Source: Acidobacteriota bacterium (GTDB lineage: Bacteria > Acidobacteriota > Terriglobia > Terriglobales > Acidobacteriaceae). Taken from it: DNA of 64,000 bases. The notes below the pieces were generated by a model. The model was not told where the DNA came from and ran no database searches. It was given only the letters and a program-made list of their open reading frames with translations. The stretch spans positions 496,001 to 560,000 of the forward strand of contig JAJZBZ010000002.1 of assembly GCA_021846275.1 (NCBI GenBank), given 5' to 3'. The translations under genes and the position numbers were made by a program. Shown piece after piece: positions 28,347 through 40,702 of this stretch (the first letter of the stretch is position 1; each line of letters begins with the position of its first letter).

Positions 28347-29819
28347 GTGCGAACGCGAAACCTATTGCCGTTTCTGCTTGCCGCTCTTGTCGCCGCGCCC
28401 ATATTGCGCGCGCAACAGCCGCTCACGCTCACCGACGCCGTCCGGCGCGCGCTCGACCACAGCCCGGAGCGAAAGATTGCTCAATCCGACGCCGCAGCCG
28501 CCAAAGTTGCCGCCCGCTCGGCACGCCTGCCGCTGCTGCCCACGGTCGGCTTCGACGAGGCCATCACGCGCGGCGACGATCCGGTCTACGTCTTCGGCTC
28601 GCTGCTGCGCCAGCAGCGCTTCACCACGGCAGACTTCGCGCTGAACAGCCTGAACCGTCCGCTGCCGCTCAACAACTTCGCCTCGCGCTTCAGCGGCAAC
28701 TGGCTGGCCTTTGATTCCTTCCAGACCGAGCTTGCCATGCACAGCGCCGACCATCAGGCGCGCGCGGCGGTGGCCATCGCCAGCCGCGCCGACCAGCAGA
28801 TTGCCTGGCGCGTCGCCTCGGCCTACATCGGCGTCCTGCTCGCGCAGCGCGAGGCCGATCTGGCAGCGGCTCAGGTGAAGACCGCGCTGGCTCTGGCGGA
28901 CTCAGCCAGCGCCCGCGTCGAGGCCGGAACCGCGGTCTCCGCCGACGCCCTCAGCGCAGCCACCGCACTGGCCGCGCGGCGCGAGGAACAGATCGCCGCC
29001 ACTGGCAACCTGGCCACCGCCTGGGCGCAGCTTGAGCAGGCCATCGGCGCGCCCATCCCCGACGCCGAGCGCACGCTCGCGCCTCTTGCCGAGGACGCTG
29101 AATACACCGCACCGCCGCTGGCGGACTCGATCGCCGAGGCTCTGCGCTCGCGGCTCGATCGCGCTGCGCTCGCCGAGCAGCTTCAGTCCGCGCGCACCAG
29201 CGTCACCGCCGCCCGCGCCGGCTTCGGTCCCACCGTCGGAGCCTTCGGAAGCTGGGAGCAGGATCGCGACGCCTTCACCGGCAACAGCGGCAACAACTGG
29301 CTGGCCGGCGTCCAGGTCCATCTCGATCTCTTCCCTGCCGCGCGCCGTCAGCAGTTGGAAGCGGCAAAGATCGCGCTCACGCGCACCCGGGCCGCGAGCG
29401 ACTCGGCCGACAACCAGATTCGCATGGAGGTCACGCGCACCTGGTACGGCCACCAGACCGCCAGCCAGCAGCGCTCGGTCGCCCGCGCTGCCGTCGCACA
29501 GGCCGACGAGAGCCTGCGCATTCTCCGCAACCGCTACGACGCCGGCCTCGCCACCATCACTGACCTGCTCCGCGCCGAGGACGCCGAGCGCGAGTCGCAG
29601 AACGCCGCGGCGCAGGCCGTCGCCGCCAACGCCAGCTCCTGGATCGATCTTCAGTACGCCATCGGCACGCTCGACCCGCTCCGCCACCCGCTGGACCTGA
29701 CCGCCCCTGCTGCAACCGCGTCAGCCGCGCCTGCGACAACGTCGTCGGCAACCGTTTCGCCCGTCAGCTTTTCGCAACTCAGTTCTTTGCAACCCCGTAT
29801 TTTGCAAGAGGCCCAGTGA
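28347..29819 (+). CDS. TolC-family outer-membrane efflux protein
   Basis: The 490-residue protein has a short signal peptide (LLPFLLAALVAAPILRAQ) and two homologous OEP halves of long coiled-coil helices. LTLTDAVRRALDHSPERKIAQSDAAAAK begins the first, and AARRQQLEAAKIALTRTRA with RILRNRYDAGLATITDLLRAEDAERE the second. It forms the outer-membrane and periplasmic tunnel of a tripartite pump. The start is GTG 28347. Its TGA overlaps the ATG of the adaptor gene (TGATG), so the three pump genes are translationally coupled. The C-terminus has a Thr/Ala/Ser-rich tail. Confidence 0.9.
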   Translation: MRTRNLLPFLLAALVAAPILRAQQPLTLTDAVRRALDHSPERKIAQSDAAAAKVAARSARLPLLPTVGFDEAITRGDDPVYVFGSLLRQQRFTTADFALNSLNRPLPLNNFASRFSGNWLAFDSFQTELAMHSADHQARAAVAIASRADQQIAWRVASAYIGVLLAQREADLAAAQVKTALALADSASARVEAGTAVSADALSAATALAARREEQIAATGNLATAWAQLEQAIGAPIPDAERTLAPLAEDAEYTAPPLADSIAEALRSRLDRAALAEQLQSARTSVTAARAGFGPTVGAFGSWEQDRDAFTGNSGNNWLAGVQVHLDLFPAARRQQLEAAKIALTRTRAASDSADNQIRMEVTRTWYGHQTASQQRSVARAAVAQADESLRILRNRYDAGLATITDLLRAEDAERESQNAAAQAVAANASSWIDLQYAIGTLDPLRHPLDLTAPAATASAAPATTSSATVSPVSFSQLSSLQPRILQEAQ

Positions 29820-31020
29820 TGAAAACCACTCCCATTCTTCCCGCATTCGTCTCCGTTCTCGCCTTGGCTCTTCTGGCGCTTGCTGGCTGCCGTGACCAGG
29901 CCGCGCCCACGCCGTCCGCGCCGCAGACCGTCACCGGCCTCGCCGTCGCGCAGGCCGTCGCCACGACCATGCCCTCGACCGTGAAGGCCGTCGGCACCAT
30001 CCGCGCCGCCGAGTCCGCCGCTGTCTCCGCGCAGATCTCCGGCCGCGTGCTTGCCGTGCTGGTCCATGCCGGAGATACGGTTCGCGCCGGCCAGCCGCTG
30101 GCCCGCATTGACAGCACTCTGGCCACCAGCGATCTCGCCCGCATGCAGGCCAACGTCGCCGCCGCGCGTCAGGCCGTCGCCGCCGCGCAGTCGCAGGCTG
30201 ACCTGGCCGCTTCCACGCTGCGTCGCTACGACCTGCTGCGCGAGCGCAAGAGCGTCAGCCCGCAGGAGTACGACGAAGTCAGCCGCCGCGCGCAGGCCGC
30301 TCAGGCCGGCTTGCAGGCCGCGCAGGCGCAGCTTGCCGCTGCACAGGCCGCCGCCGCCAGCGCCGCCACCGTCGCCGGTTACGCTGTCGTCACCGCGCCC
30401 TTCAGCGGCGTCGTCACCGCGCGCATGGCCGACCCCGGAACGCTGGCCGCGCCCGGCGTTCCGCTGGTCATGCTCGACCAATCCGGCCCGCTCCAGCTTC
30501 AGGTCTCCGTCGACGAGTCGCAGATCACCGCCGTCCACCTCGGCCAGTCCTTTGACGCCACGCTTGACGGCCAGCCGCGGACGGTTCCGGCGCGTGTGGT
30601 CGAGATTGTCCCCGCCGCTGACCCGGCCTCGCACAGCTTCCTGGTCAAGCTCGCGCTGCCGCCGTCCTCGTCTCTGCGCTCCGGCGTCTACGGCTCGATT
30701 GCCATCCCCGTTGGCCAGCGCAACGCCGTCATGATTCCCGCCGCCGCCATCGTCCATCGCGGCTCGCTGGCTACGGTCTGGGCGCTCGACGCAAACGGAC
30801 TGGCCACGCTGCGCTACATCACGCTCGGCGAGGCGAGCGCCCAAACAACCGGCGCTCAGGTGGAAGCGCTCTCTGGCGTCGCGCCCGGGGAATCGCTCGT
30901 GCTCAATCCTGCTGACCGCGACCTGGCCGGCGCGCGCATCGAGACGGCGAACACGCAGGCCGCCGCCAGTTCCGCAGCAGCCAGCCCAGCCACAGCGAGC
31001 CCAGCCGCCGAGGTGCGCCA

Positions 31021-31024
<4 letters not shown>
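29819..31024 (+). CDS. RND efflux periplasmic adaptor lipoprotein (membrane fusion protein)
   Basis: The 401-residue protein begins with a lipoprotein signal ending LALAGC. The lipoyl/barrel-sandwich halves follow (AQISGRVLAVLVHAGDTVRAGQPLARID and GYAVVTAPFSGVVTARMADPGTLAAPG), flanking an Ala/Gln-rich coiled coil (~90-170). The beta-barrel and membrane-proximal parts end near residue 375, followed by an Ala/Ser tail. It links the inner-membrane RND pump to the TolC-like tunnel. ATG 29819 overlaps the upstream TGA. Its stop overlaps the GTG of the pump gene by 4 bases. Confidence 0.92.
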
Positions 31025-34319
<3,295 letters not shown>

Positions 34320-34323
<4 letters not shown>

Positions 34324-34529
34324 CCGTTGAACGCGCCGTACGCATGCTTGCCGGAACGCTGATCCTGGCCTCGCTCGCCCTGGCCCACTTTGTTTCCCTA
34401 AACTGGCTCTGGTTCACAGCCTTTGTCGGCTTCAACCTCTTCCAGTCCGCCTTCACCAACTGGTGCCCGGCCATGTCTATTCTGAAGATGCTCGGCCTGC
34501 GCTCCGCCGACGCCAAAGGATGCTGCTGA
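34320..34529 (+). CDS. DUF2892 (YgaP-like transmembrane domain) small membrane protein
   Basis: The 69-residue protein has two membrane helices (AGTLILASLALAHFV and LWFTAFVGFNLFQSAF) followed by NWCPAMSILKMLGL. This is the DUF2892 pattern found as the membrane tail of the rhodanese YgaP and as stand-alone proteins in sulfur and efflux gene clusters. The Cys-Pro after helix 2 and the C-terminal CC are notable. GTG 34320 overlaps the RND stop, with AGAAGGAGA upstream. The methyltransferase ATG follows immediately after its stop. Confidence 0.8.
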
Positions 34530-35207
34530 ATGACCGACCATCCGGCCACAAACCACACCCATCACCCGGAAGCCAGCGCCGCTGCGCATGACCATCCCCG
34601 CCGATTCTCCCCTGCTCTGGCTCACCGCCTGGAAGCGCCCGAGCGCAAGCTCTGGCTGCCCATCGAGCCGGTCCTTGCGCAGATGGATCTGGCTCCGGGC
34701 ATCGCCGTCGCAGACATCGGCGTCGGCACCGGCTACTTCGCCCTGCCCATCGCTCAGGCCATCGGCGGCTCCGGTCGCGTCGCCGCCGTCGATGTCTCGC
34801 CGGAGATGCTCGACCTGCTCGGCCAGAAGATCGTCGCCGCAGGCCTCACCAACATCGACTGCGTCCAGGCTGAATCCGCCTCGACCGGCCTCGCTTCGGC
34901 TTCCTTTGACCGCGTCCTGCTCGCCAATGTCTGGCACGAGGTTGATGACCGTCCCGCTACTCTGGCCGAGGCCGCTCGACTGCTCCGCCCCGGCGGACGC
35001 GTCGCCATCCTCGACTGGTCGCCGGACGTGGTCGTAACCGACGGTCCGGAGTCCACTCCGCCGCCCGGTCCGCCGCTTGCTCACCGCATCGCGCTGCTCG
35101 ACGTGCAGCATGAGCTGGTCGAGCACGGCTGGAATCTCGTCTCCGCCGGTCCCACCGGCAAATACTCCTGGCTTGTCCTCGCCACACCGCCTCGCGCCAC
35201 CACCTGA
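34530..35207 (+). CDS. Class I SAM-dependent methyltransferase with His-rich N-terminus
   Basis: The 225-residue protein carries the Rossmann motif I VADIGVGTGYFALPIAQ, motif II AAVDVSPEMLDLL, and VLLANVWHEVDDRP followed by LRPGGRVAILDWSP. The N-terminus has seven histidines in ~25 residues, which could bind metal. Similar proteins that accept small molecules occur in metal and sulfur clusters. It directly abuts the DUF2892 gene (no gap) and ends the efflux operon. The substrate is not predictable from sequence. Confidence 0.85.
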   Translation: MTDHPATNHTHHPEASAAAHDHPRRFSPALAHRLEAPERKLWLPIEPVLAQMDLAPGIAVADIGVGTGYFALPIAQAIGGSGRVAAVDVSPEMLDLLGQKIVAAGLTNIDCVQAESASTGLASASFDRVLLANVWHEVDDRPATLAEAARLLRPGGRVAILDWSPDVVVTDGPESTPPPGPPLAHRIALLDVQHELVEHGWNLVSAGPTGKYSWLVLATPPRATT

Positions 35208-35511
35208 TTCTCTAACGCCGGAAATGCCGCATTCCCACTCAACCCGCTCCGCAGGCCCCCGCCGCGAGGCTGCGCTCTGTGACTCTCTTTACACGGCCAT
35301 GCTCCGCGACGAAGCACACTTGCCCGGCAGCCTCACGCGGCTCGCTTCGGCGCTGGCCGACTGCTGGAGTTACAGGTATCATCAGGGCACGACCCGTGGC
35401 TTTCAACGCTGGCTGGCGCGCGTCACGCCGCTTTGCCTCGCTCGCCTGGCCAGCCCATCCAACACTTCGGGCATCCCAGCTCCCGGTGCCCACCCGGAAA
35501 GGACCACCTCC
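35208..35511. other. Gene-free leader between methyltransferase and OsmC genes
   Basis: This 304-base stretch has no plausible gene. It could hold an OsmC promoter or leader RNA. I looked for the conserved cores of common riboswitches (TPP, SAM-I/II, cobalamin, glycine) and found none. Confidence 0.4.
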
Positions 35512-35928
35512 ATGGAAGTCATCACCCGCCACTTCGACGGCGTCCGATTCTCCATCGAAACGCGCGGCCACTCGATCCTCACCGACCAGCCCGTCGAAAA
35601 CGGCGGCCAGGACACGGCCATGACCCCGCCCGAACTCCTGCTCGCCTCGCTCGGCTCCTGCGCCGCTTTTTACGCCGCGCAGTACCTCCGCACCCGCAAG
35701 CTCGTCCCGGAAACCGGCAGTAACGGCGTCGAAGTCACCGTCACCGCCGAAAAACTCAAGCCGCCCGCGCGCATCGGAAACTTCGTCATCCGCGTCCACT
35801 GCCCCGTCGCGCTCACCGCCGAGCAACAGGAGGCATTGAACCGCTCCGTACACCAGTGCGTCGTCCACAACACACTCACCACGCCGCCCGCCATCGACAT
35901 TCAACTGGAGATGCCCGTAGCGTCCTGA
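35512..35928 (+). CDS. OsmC/Ohr family protein
   Basis: The 138-residue protein has the OsmC fold, with the two active-site cysteines Cys50 (LASLGSCAAFYAAQYL) and Cys116 (SVHQCVVHNTLTTPP). Members reduce organic hydroperoxides or handle sulfane sulfur. The TPPELLLASLGSC motif is typical of the YhfA-like group. ATG 35512 is used, with AAAGGA ~10 bases upstream. The longer frame to its left lies in the noncoding leader. Position between the methyltransferase and the LysR-YeiH pair suggests a shared redox or sulfur theme. Confidence 0.88.
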   Translation: MEVITRHFDGVRFSIETRGHSILTDQPVENGGQDTAMTPPELLLASLGSCAAFYAAQYLRTRKLVPETGSNGVEVTVTAEKLKPPARIGNFVIRVHCPVALTAEQQEALNRSVHQCVVHNTLTTPPAIDIQLEMPVAS

Positions 35929-35964
35929 CTCCGCGCGACGGCTCGCGCACGCTGCCTGCCACCC

Positions 35965-36972
35965 ATGCCCAGCCTCGAAAACTTCCGCCTCACCGTCTTC
36001 CGCGCCGTCGCCGCCCAGCTCAGCTTCCGCAAAGCTGCCGAAGAACTGTTCCTCACCCAGCCCGCCGTCACCTTCCAGATCAAAGCCCTCGAAGAAGACC
36101 TCGGCGTCCAGCTCTTTGACCGCTCCGGCCAGCGCATCGCGCTCACCCCCGCCGGCGCGCAGCTTCTCGACGCCGCGCGCAGTTCCCACGCCCTGCTCGA
36201 CGACGCCGCCCAGCAGCTTGCCTCGCTCGACGGCCAGCTCGCCGGAGAACTCGTCCTCGGCGTCTCCACCACCATCAGCCAATACCTGCTCCCGCGCCTC
36301 CTTCGCGGCTTCCTCACCCTCCATCCGCTCGCGCGCTTCCGCGTCCTCACCGGCAACACCGAAACCATCGTCCAGTCCGTCCTCGACGCCCATTGCTCGC
36401 TCGGCCTCATCGAAGGCCCCGCGCGCAGCCGCGAAGTCGTCACCCAGCCCTTCCTGCGCGACGAAATGGTCCTCATCGTTCCCGCCGCCCACGAGTGGAC
36501 CGAGGACGCCGCCATCTCTGCCCGCGATCTCGCCAGCGTTCCGCTGCTGCTGCGCGAGCGCGGCTCCGGCTCGCGCCGCGTCCTGGAGCTGGCCCTCGAA
36601 CGCGCCGGCGTCCGCCTCAAATCCCTCCGCGTCGCCATGGAACTGGACTCCGTCGAAGCCATCAAATCCGCTGTCGAGGCCGATCTCGGCGTCGGCTTCG
36701 TCTCGCGCTGGGCCGTCGCCCGCGATCTCCGCCTCGGTCGCCAGTTCCGCATCGCGCCCGTCCGCGACCTCGTCGTCACGCGCGACTTCAGCTCGGTCGC
36801 CCTGGCCAGCCCCGCGCCACACGGCCTCGCGCTCGAATTCCGCCACTTCCTCGCCACGCAATTCCCGGCCACGCAGTCCTCAGCAACTCAGTCCCCGACC
36901 GCGCGCGCGAAATCCGCCCACCCGCAGCCCGCAAAACCACCACGCGCCGGCAACTCCAGCACGACCCGATAA
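35965..36972 (+). CDS. LysR-family transcriptional regulator
   Basis: The 335-residue protein has a winged helix-turn-helix at ~4-64 (FRAVAAQLSFRKAAEELFLTQPAVTFQIKALEEDLG) and a type-2 periplasmic-binding-like effector domain (~90-290) with GSGSRRVLELALERAG. The last ~40 residues are an unusual tail with repeated ATQ units (ATQFPATQSSATQ), then a basic Pro-rich end. It precedes the YeiH exporter in the same direction, a frequent LysR-YeiH pairing, and it probably senses a sulfur-containing or amino-acid-like signal. No Shine-Dalgarno is clear. Confidence 0.88.
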   Translation: MPSLENFRLTVFRAVAAQLSFRKAAEELFLTQPAVTFQIKALEEDLGVQLFDRSGQRIALTPAGAQLLDAARSSHALLDDAAQQLASLDGQLAGELVLGVSTTISQYLLPRLLRGFLTLHPLARFRVLTGNTETIVQSVLDAHCSLGLIEGPARSREVVTQPFLRDEMVLIVPAAHEWTEDAAISARDLASVPLLLRERGSGSRRVLELALERAGVRLKSLRVAMELDSVEAIKSAVEADLGVGFVSRWAVARDLRLGRQFRIAPVRDLVVTRDFSSVALASPAPHGLALEFRHFLATQFPATQSSATQSPTARAKSAHPQPAKPPRAGNSSTTR

Positions 36973-37039
36973 ATTCCCTCAATCGCCCATCAGAACTACT
37001 GTTTGGACGCGCCCCTCAGCGCCCACGCAGACTACATTC

Positions 37040-37960
37040 ATGGTCAAGAACCTGTTTTTTGTCGGCCTCATCCTTGCCGCCAGCGGACTGATTTCTCCAC
37101 CGCTCGCGCTCGCGCTCGGCCTCGTCTACGGACTCACCGTCACCCATCCCTTTCACCTCGATGCACGCCGTCTCGCGCGCTTCCTGCTCCAGGTCTCCGT
37201 CGTCGGCCTCGGCTTCGGCATGAACCTCACGCAGGTCCTCCGCGTCGGGGCCTCTGGTTTTCTTTACACCGCCGCCAGCATCAGCTTTGCCCTGCTGCTC
37301 GGCTGGCTCCTCGGCAAACTGCTGCGCGTCGAAAAAACCGCCTCATTCCTCATCTCCGTCGGCACCGCCATCTGCGGCGGCAGCGCCATCGCCGCCGTCG
37401 CGCCCATCCTCAACGCCGACGACGAAGCCATGGCCGTCTCGCTCGGCACCGTCTTCGTGCTCAACTCCGTCGCCCTGCTCACCTTCCCGGTCATCGGCTC
37501 CGTGCTCCATCTTTCGCAAAACCAGTTCGGACTGTGGGCCGCGCTCGCCATCCATGACACCAGCTCCGTCGTCGGCGCAGCCGCCAAATACGGTGCCATC
37601 GCCCTCGCCGTCGGCACCACCGTCAAGCTTGCCCGCGCCCTGTGGATCGTCCCCGTCAGCGTAGCCACCGCCGCCGCGCGCAAACACAGCGCCCAGATTC
37701 AGTGGCCCTGGTTCATCCTCTTCTTCTGCCTCGCCGCCGTCGCCAACACCTACCTGCCCGCGCTCCACACCGCCTACGCGGAAATGAGCCACCTCGGCGT
37801 CCTCGGCCTCACCGTCACGCTCTTCCTGATCGGCACCGGCATCAGCCGCCAGACCCTCCGCCAGGTCGGCCTGCGCCCCATGGTACAGGGTGTCCTGCTC
37901 TGGATCGTCGTCGGCACCGCCTCACTCTGGCTCATCCGGCACGGCTTCATCCACCTGTAA
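37040..37960 (+). CDS. YeiH/UPF0324 family putative sulfate/sulfonate exporter
   Basis: The 306-residue protein has about 9-10 membrane helices and the family motifs FLLQVSVVGLGFGMNLTQVL, VGTAICGGSAIAAVAPIL and AIHDTSSVVGAAAKYGAIAL. Relatives are called TauZ or YeiH and are proposed to export sulfate, sulfonates or cysteine-related compounds. It follows the LysR gene (67-bp gap) and is the likely target. The start ATG 37040 has a weak ribosome site. A direct repeat pair follows 60-180 bp downstream. Confidence 0.85.
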   Translation: MVKNLFFVGLILAASGLISPPLALALGLVYGLTVTHPFHLDARRLARFLLQVSVVGLGFGMNLTQVLRVGASGFLYTAASISFALLLGWLLGKLLRVEKTASFLISVGTAICGGSAIAAVAPILNADDEAMAVSLGTVFVLNSVALLTFPVIGSVLHLSQNQFGLWAALAIHDTSSVVGAAAKYGAIALAVGTTVKLARALWIVPVSVATAAARKHSAQIQWPWFILFFCLAAVANTYLPALHTAYAEMSHLGVLGLTVTLFLIGTGISRQTLRQVGLRPMVQGVLLWIVVGTASLWLIRHGFIHL

Positions 37961-38019
37961 CCCGTTCCGCCAAAAACAAAACGGGCCGCGAAGCCAAATG
38001 CCTCGCCGCCCGTTTGCCC

Positions 38020-38063
38020 TTGCCTTTGCTTTTTGTTGTCATTCCCACAGGGAATCTGCTTCC
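38020..38063 (+). repeat. REP-like intergenic element, copy 1
   Basis: TTGCCTTTGC and a T-rich part lead to the inverted repeat ATTCCC-ACA-GGGAAT (38041-38055) and then CTGCTTCC. It is nearly identical to copy 2, 76 bp further on. Confidence 0.7.
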
Positions 38064-38095
38064 AAGCCGTCAGGGATCAGTCGTCAGCAGCACCG

Positions 38096-38146
38096 TTGCC
38101 TTTGCTTTTGCTGTTTTTGTTGTCATTCCCGCAGGGAATCTGCCTT
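38096..38146 (+). repeat. REP-like intergenic element, copy 2
   Basis: Same order as copy 1: TTGCCTTTGC, T-rich part (5-7 bases longer), TTGTTGTC, then ATTCCC-GCA-GGGAAT (38125-38139) and CTGCCTTCC. The single change A to G in the loop keeps the inverted repeat. A lone 16-base match GCAGGGAATCTGCTTC occurs at 39411-39426. Confidence 0.7.
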
Positions 38147-38235
38147 CCCCTCGTCGTCTGCAAACGTAAAACGCGACCAACGGGAGCGCCACGGGTGCCG
38201 TGGCGACCGGAGGCCGCGTCTGCTGCATCCAAAGC

Positions 38236-39342
38236 CTACTTCGCCGGAGCCTGCGAAGCGATCACGACGGTTCCGTTCAGCCCTGAATAAGGCTTTCCGT
38301 CGTAGTCGTAGAGGATCGTATCGCTCACCTCGGTCGGCTTTCCATCCACCAGATACGGCTGGAACTTATAGCCTGTAACGCAGTCCCCTGCCGCTGACGT
38401 CAGTGACGGCGGACCAGAGGGGTGGCCATTCGACTTCACCTTGCCATCCTTCTCGATAATCACCGGCACGGAAACCGTTCCATGCACATCGCCGGAGGTT
38501 CCCGAGCTGATCGAAGCGCTCTGCGCATCCATCGGATATTCGCACTCGTGTATGTTCACGGGCACCAGCGGCGGGTCGCCCGGCTCATGCGCCAGCGGAA
38601 AATCGGCCGTCTTGCCGCTCGGCTTCACCATCGCCTCGCTGCCGGCTGCCAGCGGCTCCAGCGTGGTAATCTCCAGCTCCGCGCCCAGCCGGTTATATGG
38701 CTTCACTTCCACCTTCGACGCCACATTCCGGCTGCTGATCGTCTTGAACGCTGAGAACGCGGTCATCACTGTCGAAGTCGTCTCCACATGCAGCGCGCCC
38801 GTCTTGGCCTCGAAGCAGTAGCGCGGAAACAGCAGGTCCGGATTCATCCCGTGCGCCGCCGTCACCGGATACGTCACCGTGACGCAATTCAGCACCTCGC
38901 CGCTGAACGTCCCCGCCTGTCCCGTCAGTTCCAGATTCGCCGGCCAGCGCGCCGCCAGATGCAGCGGATCCAACAGCGGCTGCGCCACCTGCTGATCGAG
39001 TTGCGACAGATTCAGCCGCGGATTTTTCGTCGAAACACGCTCCGTCGGCGAGGTGCTCCACTCGCTGGCTGAGTTCTTCTTTTCCGCATACTCGCGATGC
39101 CACACGCCATCGGCGCTCTGCCACGCCTCCATCGTTCCGCTCTCTGTTTCCTTGCCCGTGCGAATGTCATAGAGCGTGTAATTTGCCTTCACGTGATACG
39201 CAGGAGCATCGGCACCCGCCAGCCCGGTCACCTTCATTCCCTGATTCAGAACATCCCGCGCCGAAGGAGTCTGAGCCATCGCCACTGTCATCGTCAGCCC
39301 AACCGCCGCCGCCGCAAAAACCATTCTCAAATTCCAATGCAT
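38236..39342 (-). CDS. Exported protein with TonB-C-like C-terminal domain
   Basis: The 368-residue protein has a clean signal peptide (MRMVFAAAAVGLTMTVAMAQ-like, ~1-24), a beta-rich middle region with no family I recognise, and a C-terminal domain (~275-360) resembling TonB_C: VPVIIEKDGKVKSNGHPS then CVTGYKFQPYLVDGKPTEV. Proteins with this tail but no membrane anchor or Pro-rich linker are common in Acidobacteria. Their role is unknown, and energy transduction is unlikely without the N-terminal anchor. The start ATG 39342 has AAGGAGAGG upstream; the longer frame is noncoding. Confidence 0.7.
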   Translation of the reverse strand: MHWNLRMVFAAAAVGLTMTVAMAQTPSARDVLNQGMKVTGLAGADAPAYHVKANYTLYDIRTGKETESGTMEAWQSADGVWHREYAEKKNSASEWSTSPTERVSTKNPRLNLSQLDQQVAQPLLDPLHLAARWPANLELTGQAGTFSGEVLNCVTVTYPVTAAHGMNPDLLFPRYCFEAKTGALHVETTSTVMTAFSAFKTISSRNVASKVEVKPYNRLGAELEITTLEPLAAGSEAMVKPSGKTADFPLAHEPGDPPLVPVNIHECEYPMDAQSASISSGTSGDVHGTVSVPVIIEKDGKVKSNGHPSGPPSLTSAAGDCVTGYKFQPYLVDGKPTEVSDTILYDYDGKPYSGLNGTVVIASQAPAK

Positions 39343-39576
39343 CGGAAACCTCTCCTTTTTCGCACCCCCGCAGTGTACATCAATCGCTTTACCCCTTGCA
39401 GGCAATGCGGGCAGGGAATCTGCTTCTATGGATCCGGCGGGGAAGGAATGCGTTCCGGCGGCATGGGTGTTTCGTCCCGGCATTGGATGGATTGGATTGA
39501 GGGGAAATTGATCCGGCTGTTGCGTCCCGCCGTCGTGATCTGCGAGCAGCCATGCTCCAGGCGAACGGAACTCTCT

Positions 39577-40155
39577 TTACGCAGCTCTATTCCTCCAGTT
39601 GCAAAACAGGCCTGGGGCGGTGAACAGCGTCTGGATTCCAATCCAGGTTAAGTAACAAGCGACGGCCGTTACGGCGCTAATCCGACCCATGTCAGCCTGT
39701 ATGGACAGAATAACTCCGATCGCAAATGTTATAGCCGCAAGAAAACATAGCAGGGCTATCTTTCCGGGAGAGGCGCTCGCACTCAACGTGAGTCCGATGT
39801 ACAAAAGACTCCAGAACAGGCCATACAGTCCTGCAAAAAGAACAAGCAGGCCCAGCGGGGTAGACCTGTACAGCCAAAAATCCATCCAGCAAACAACGGA
39901 AAACAAGCCGGCCAGAAAGTAAATATTCAGCTTTCTGCGGCTTCGCGCCGCGCGCGCAAACAGCTTGTCCCAAGCTATCAAGGTCTGGCCGATCAGGCAC
40001 ATGATCGTCAGGAATACGGCCGCTATGTAACCGGCTGTCTCGATTTCGGGCCTGGTCATGAGAGACTCCAGCGACCAGAGCGCTATCCCGACACACAGCG
40101 TGATCGTGCCCTGCAACAGCAGGAAGTGATAATTGACTTTCGCTGCTTTCGTCAT
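39577..40155 (-). CDS. Integral membrane protein of unknown function, six helices
   Basis: The 192-residue protein contains six membrane helices and short loops, including YHFLLLQGTITLCVGIALW, GYIAAVFLTIMCLIGQTLI and RISAVTAVACYLTWIGIQTLF. I do not recognise the family. AGGAAAGGAAGG lies before ATG 40155, which supports this start over the longer frame to 40287. Base composition is lower in GC than its neighbours (about 53%), which hints at recent acquisition. Confidence 0.65.
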   Translation of the reverse strand: MTKAAKVNYHFLLLQGTITLCVGIALWSLESLMTRPEIETAGYIAAVFLTIMCLIGQTLIAWDKLFARAARSRRKLNIYFLAGLFSVVCWMDFWLYRSTPLGLLVLFAGLYGLFWSLLYIGLTLSASASPGKIALLCFLAAITFAIGVILSIQADMGRISAVTAVACYLTWIGIQTLFTAPGLFCNWRNRAA

Positions 40156-40702
40156 TCCGAACACCTTCCTTTCCTGACAAGGATTCTTCGGTTCAGCCGG
40201 GAGCGGGTGAATCGGCGAGTATCCATGCGACACCATGTCCTGGCATGAGGTCCGGTGGCAATGCAGACAATTTCCCGCATCTTTCATCCGTCTGTTCCTG
40301 CCCGCCCCGGGGGGCAGGCTGTTGCATCCTCAAATGGCCCCATGCTGGTTGCCGGACATGGCAATTCCTCACCCCATGTTATTTACAGGTGTTTGCTGTC
40401 CGTATGTGACGCGGCGCACGTGCGGGCGTGATGACTCCCGAGTCGGGCGTGAGTGACAGGCCGCATTCCTGGAGAGGTTGTGTACTTTGGGCAGGTTGTT
40501 GTCACGGCAAATTTGCGGCGCTCGCGATAGCCGATGCTGACCTCCGACCAGGGCGCGGCTGGTCTTTTCCGCGTTCGATAAGAGTGTCGTAAGGGTAAGC
40601 CGTCGGGGACAGTTTCGCTGCGGAGGGAAACGCGGCAGACAGGACAGGCTGCGCCGCGGTGGCGCGCCGCGATCTCGATTGTGCGGAGTGCGCGTTGCAA
40701 CT
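40156..40702. other. Gene-free region between the membrane protein and multicopper oxidase genes
   Basis: These 547 bases contain no reading frame that I can support; a 105-codon minus-strand frame (40383-40700) has no ribosome site or family resemblance. There is a 7-bp hairpin CCTGCCC/GGGCAGG (40297-40318) without a T-run. The region must hold the promoter of the minus-strand membrane protein. Confidence 0.4.

Noticed and set aside
35208-35511. Possible riboswitch upstream of the OsmC gene
   Set aside because: I found no conserved core of any riboswitch class I know, and no ligand is suggested by the gene.
40383-40700. 105-codon minus-strand open frame between two minus-strand genes
   Set aside because: Mixed low-complexity composition, no ribosome site, no recognisable family.
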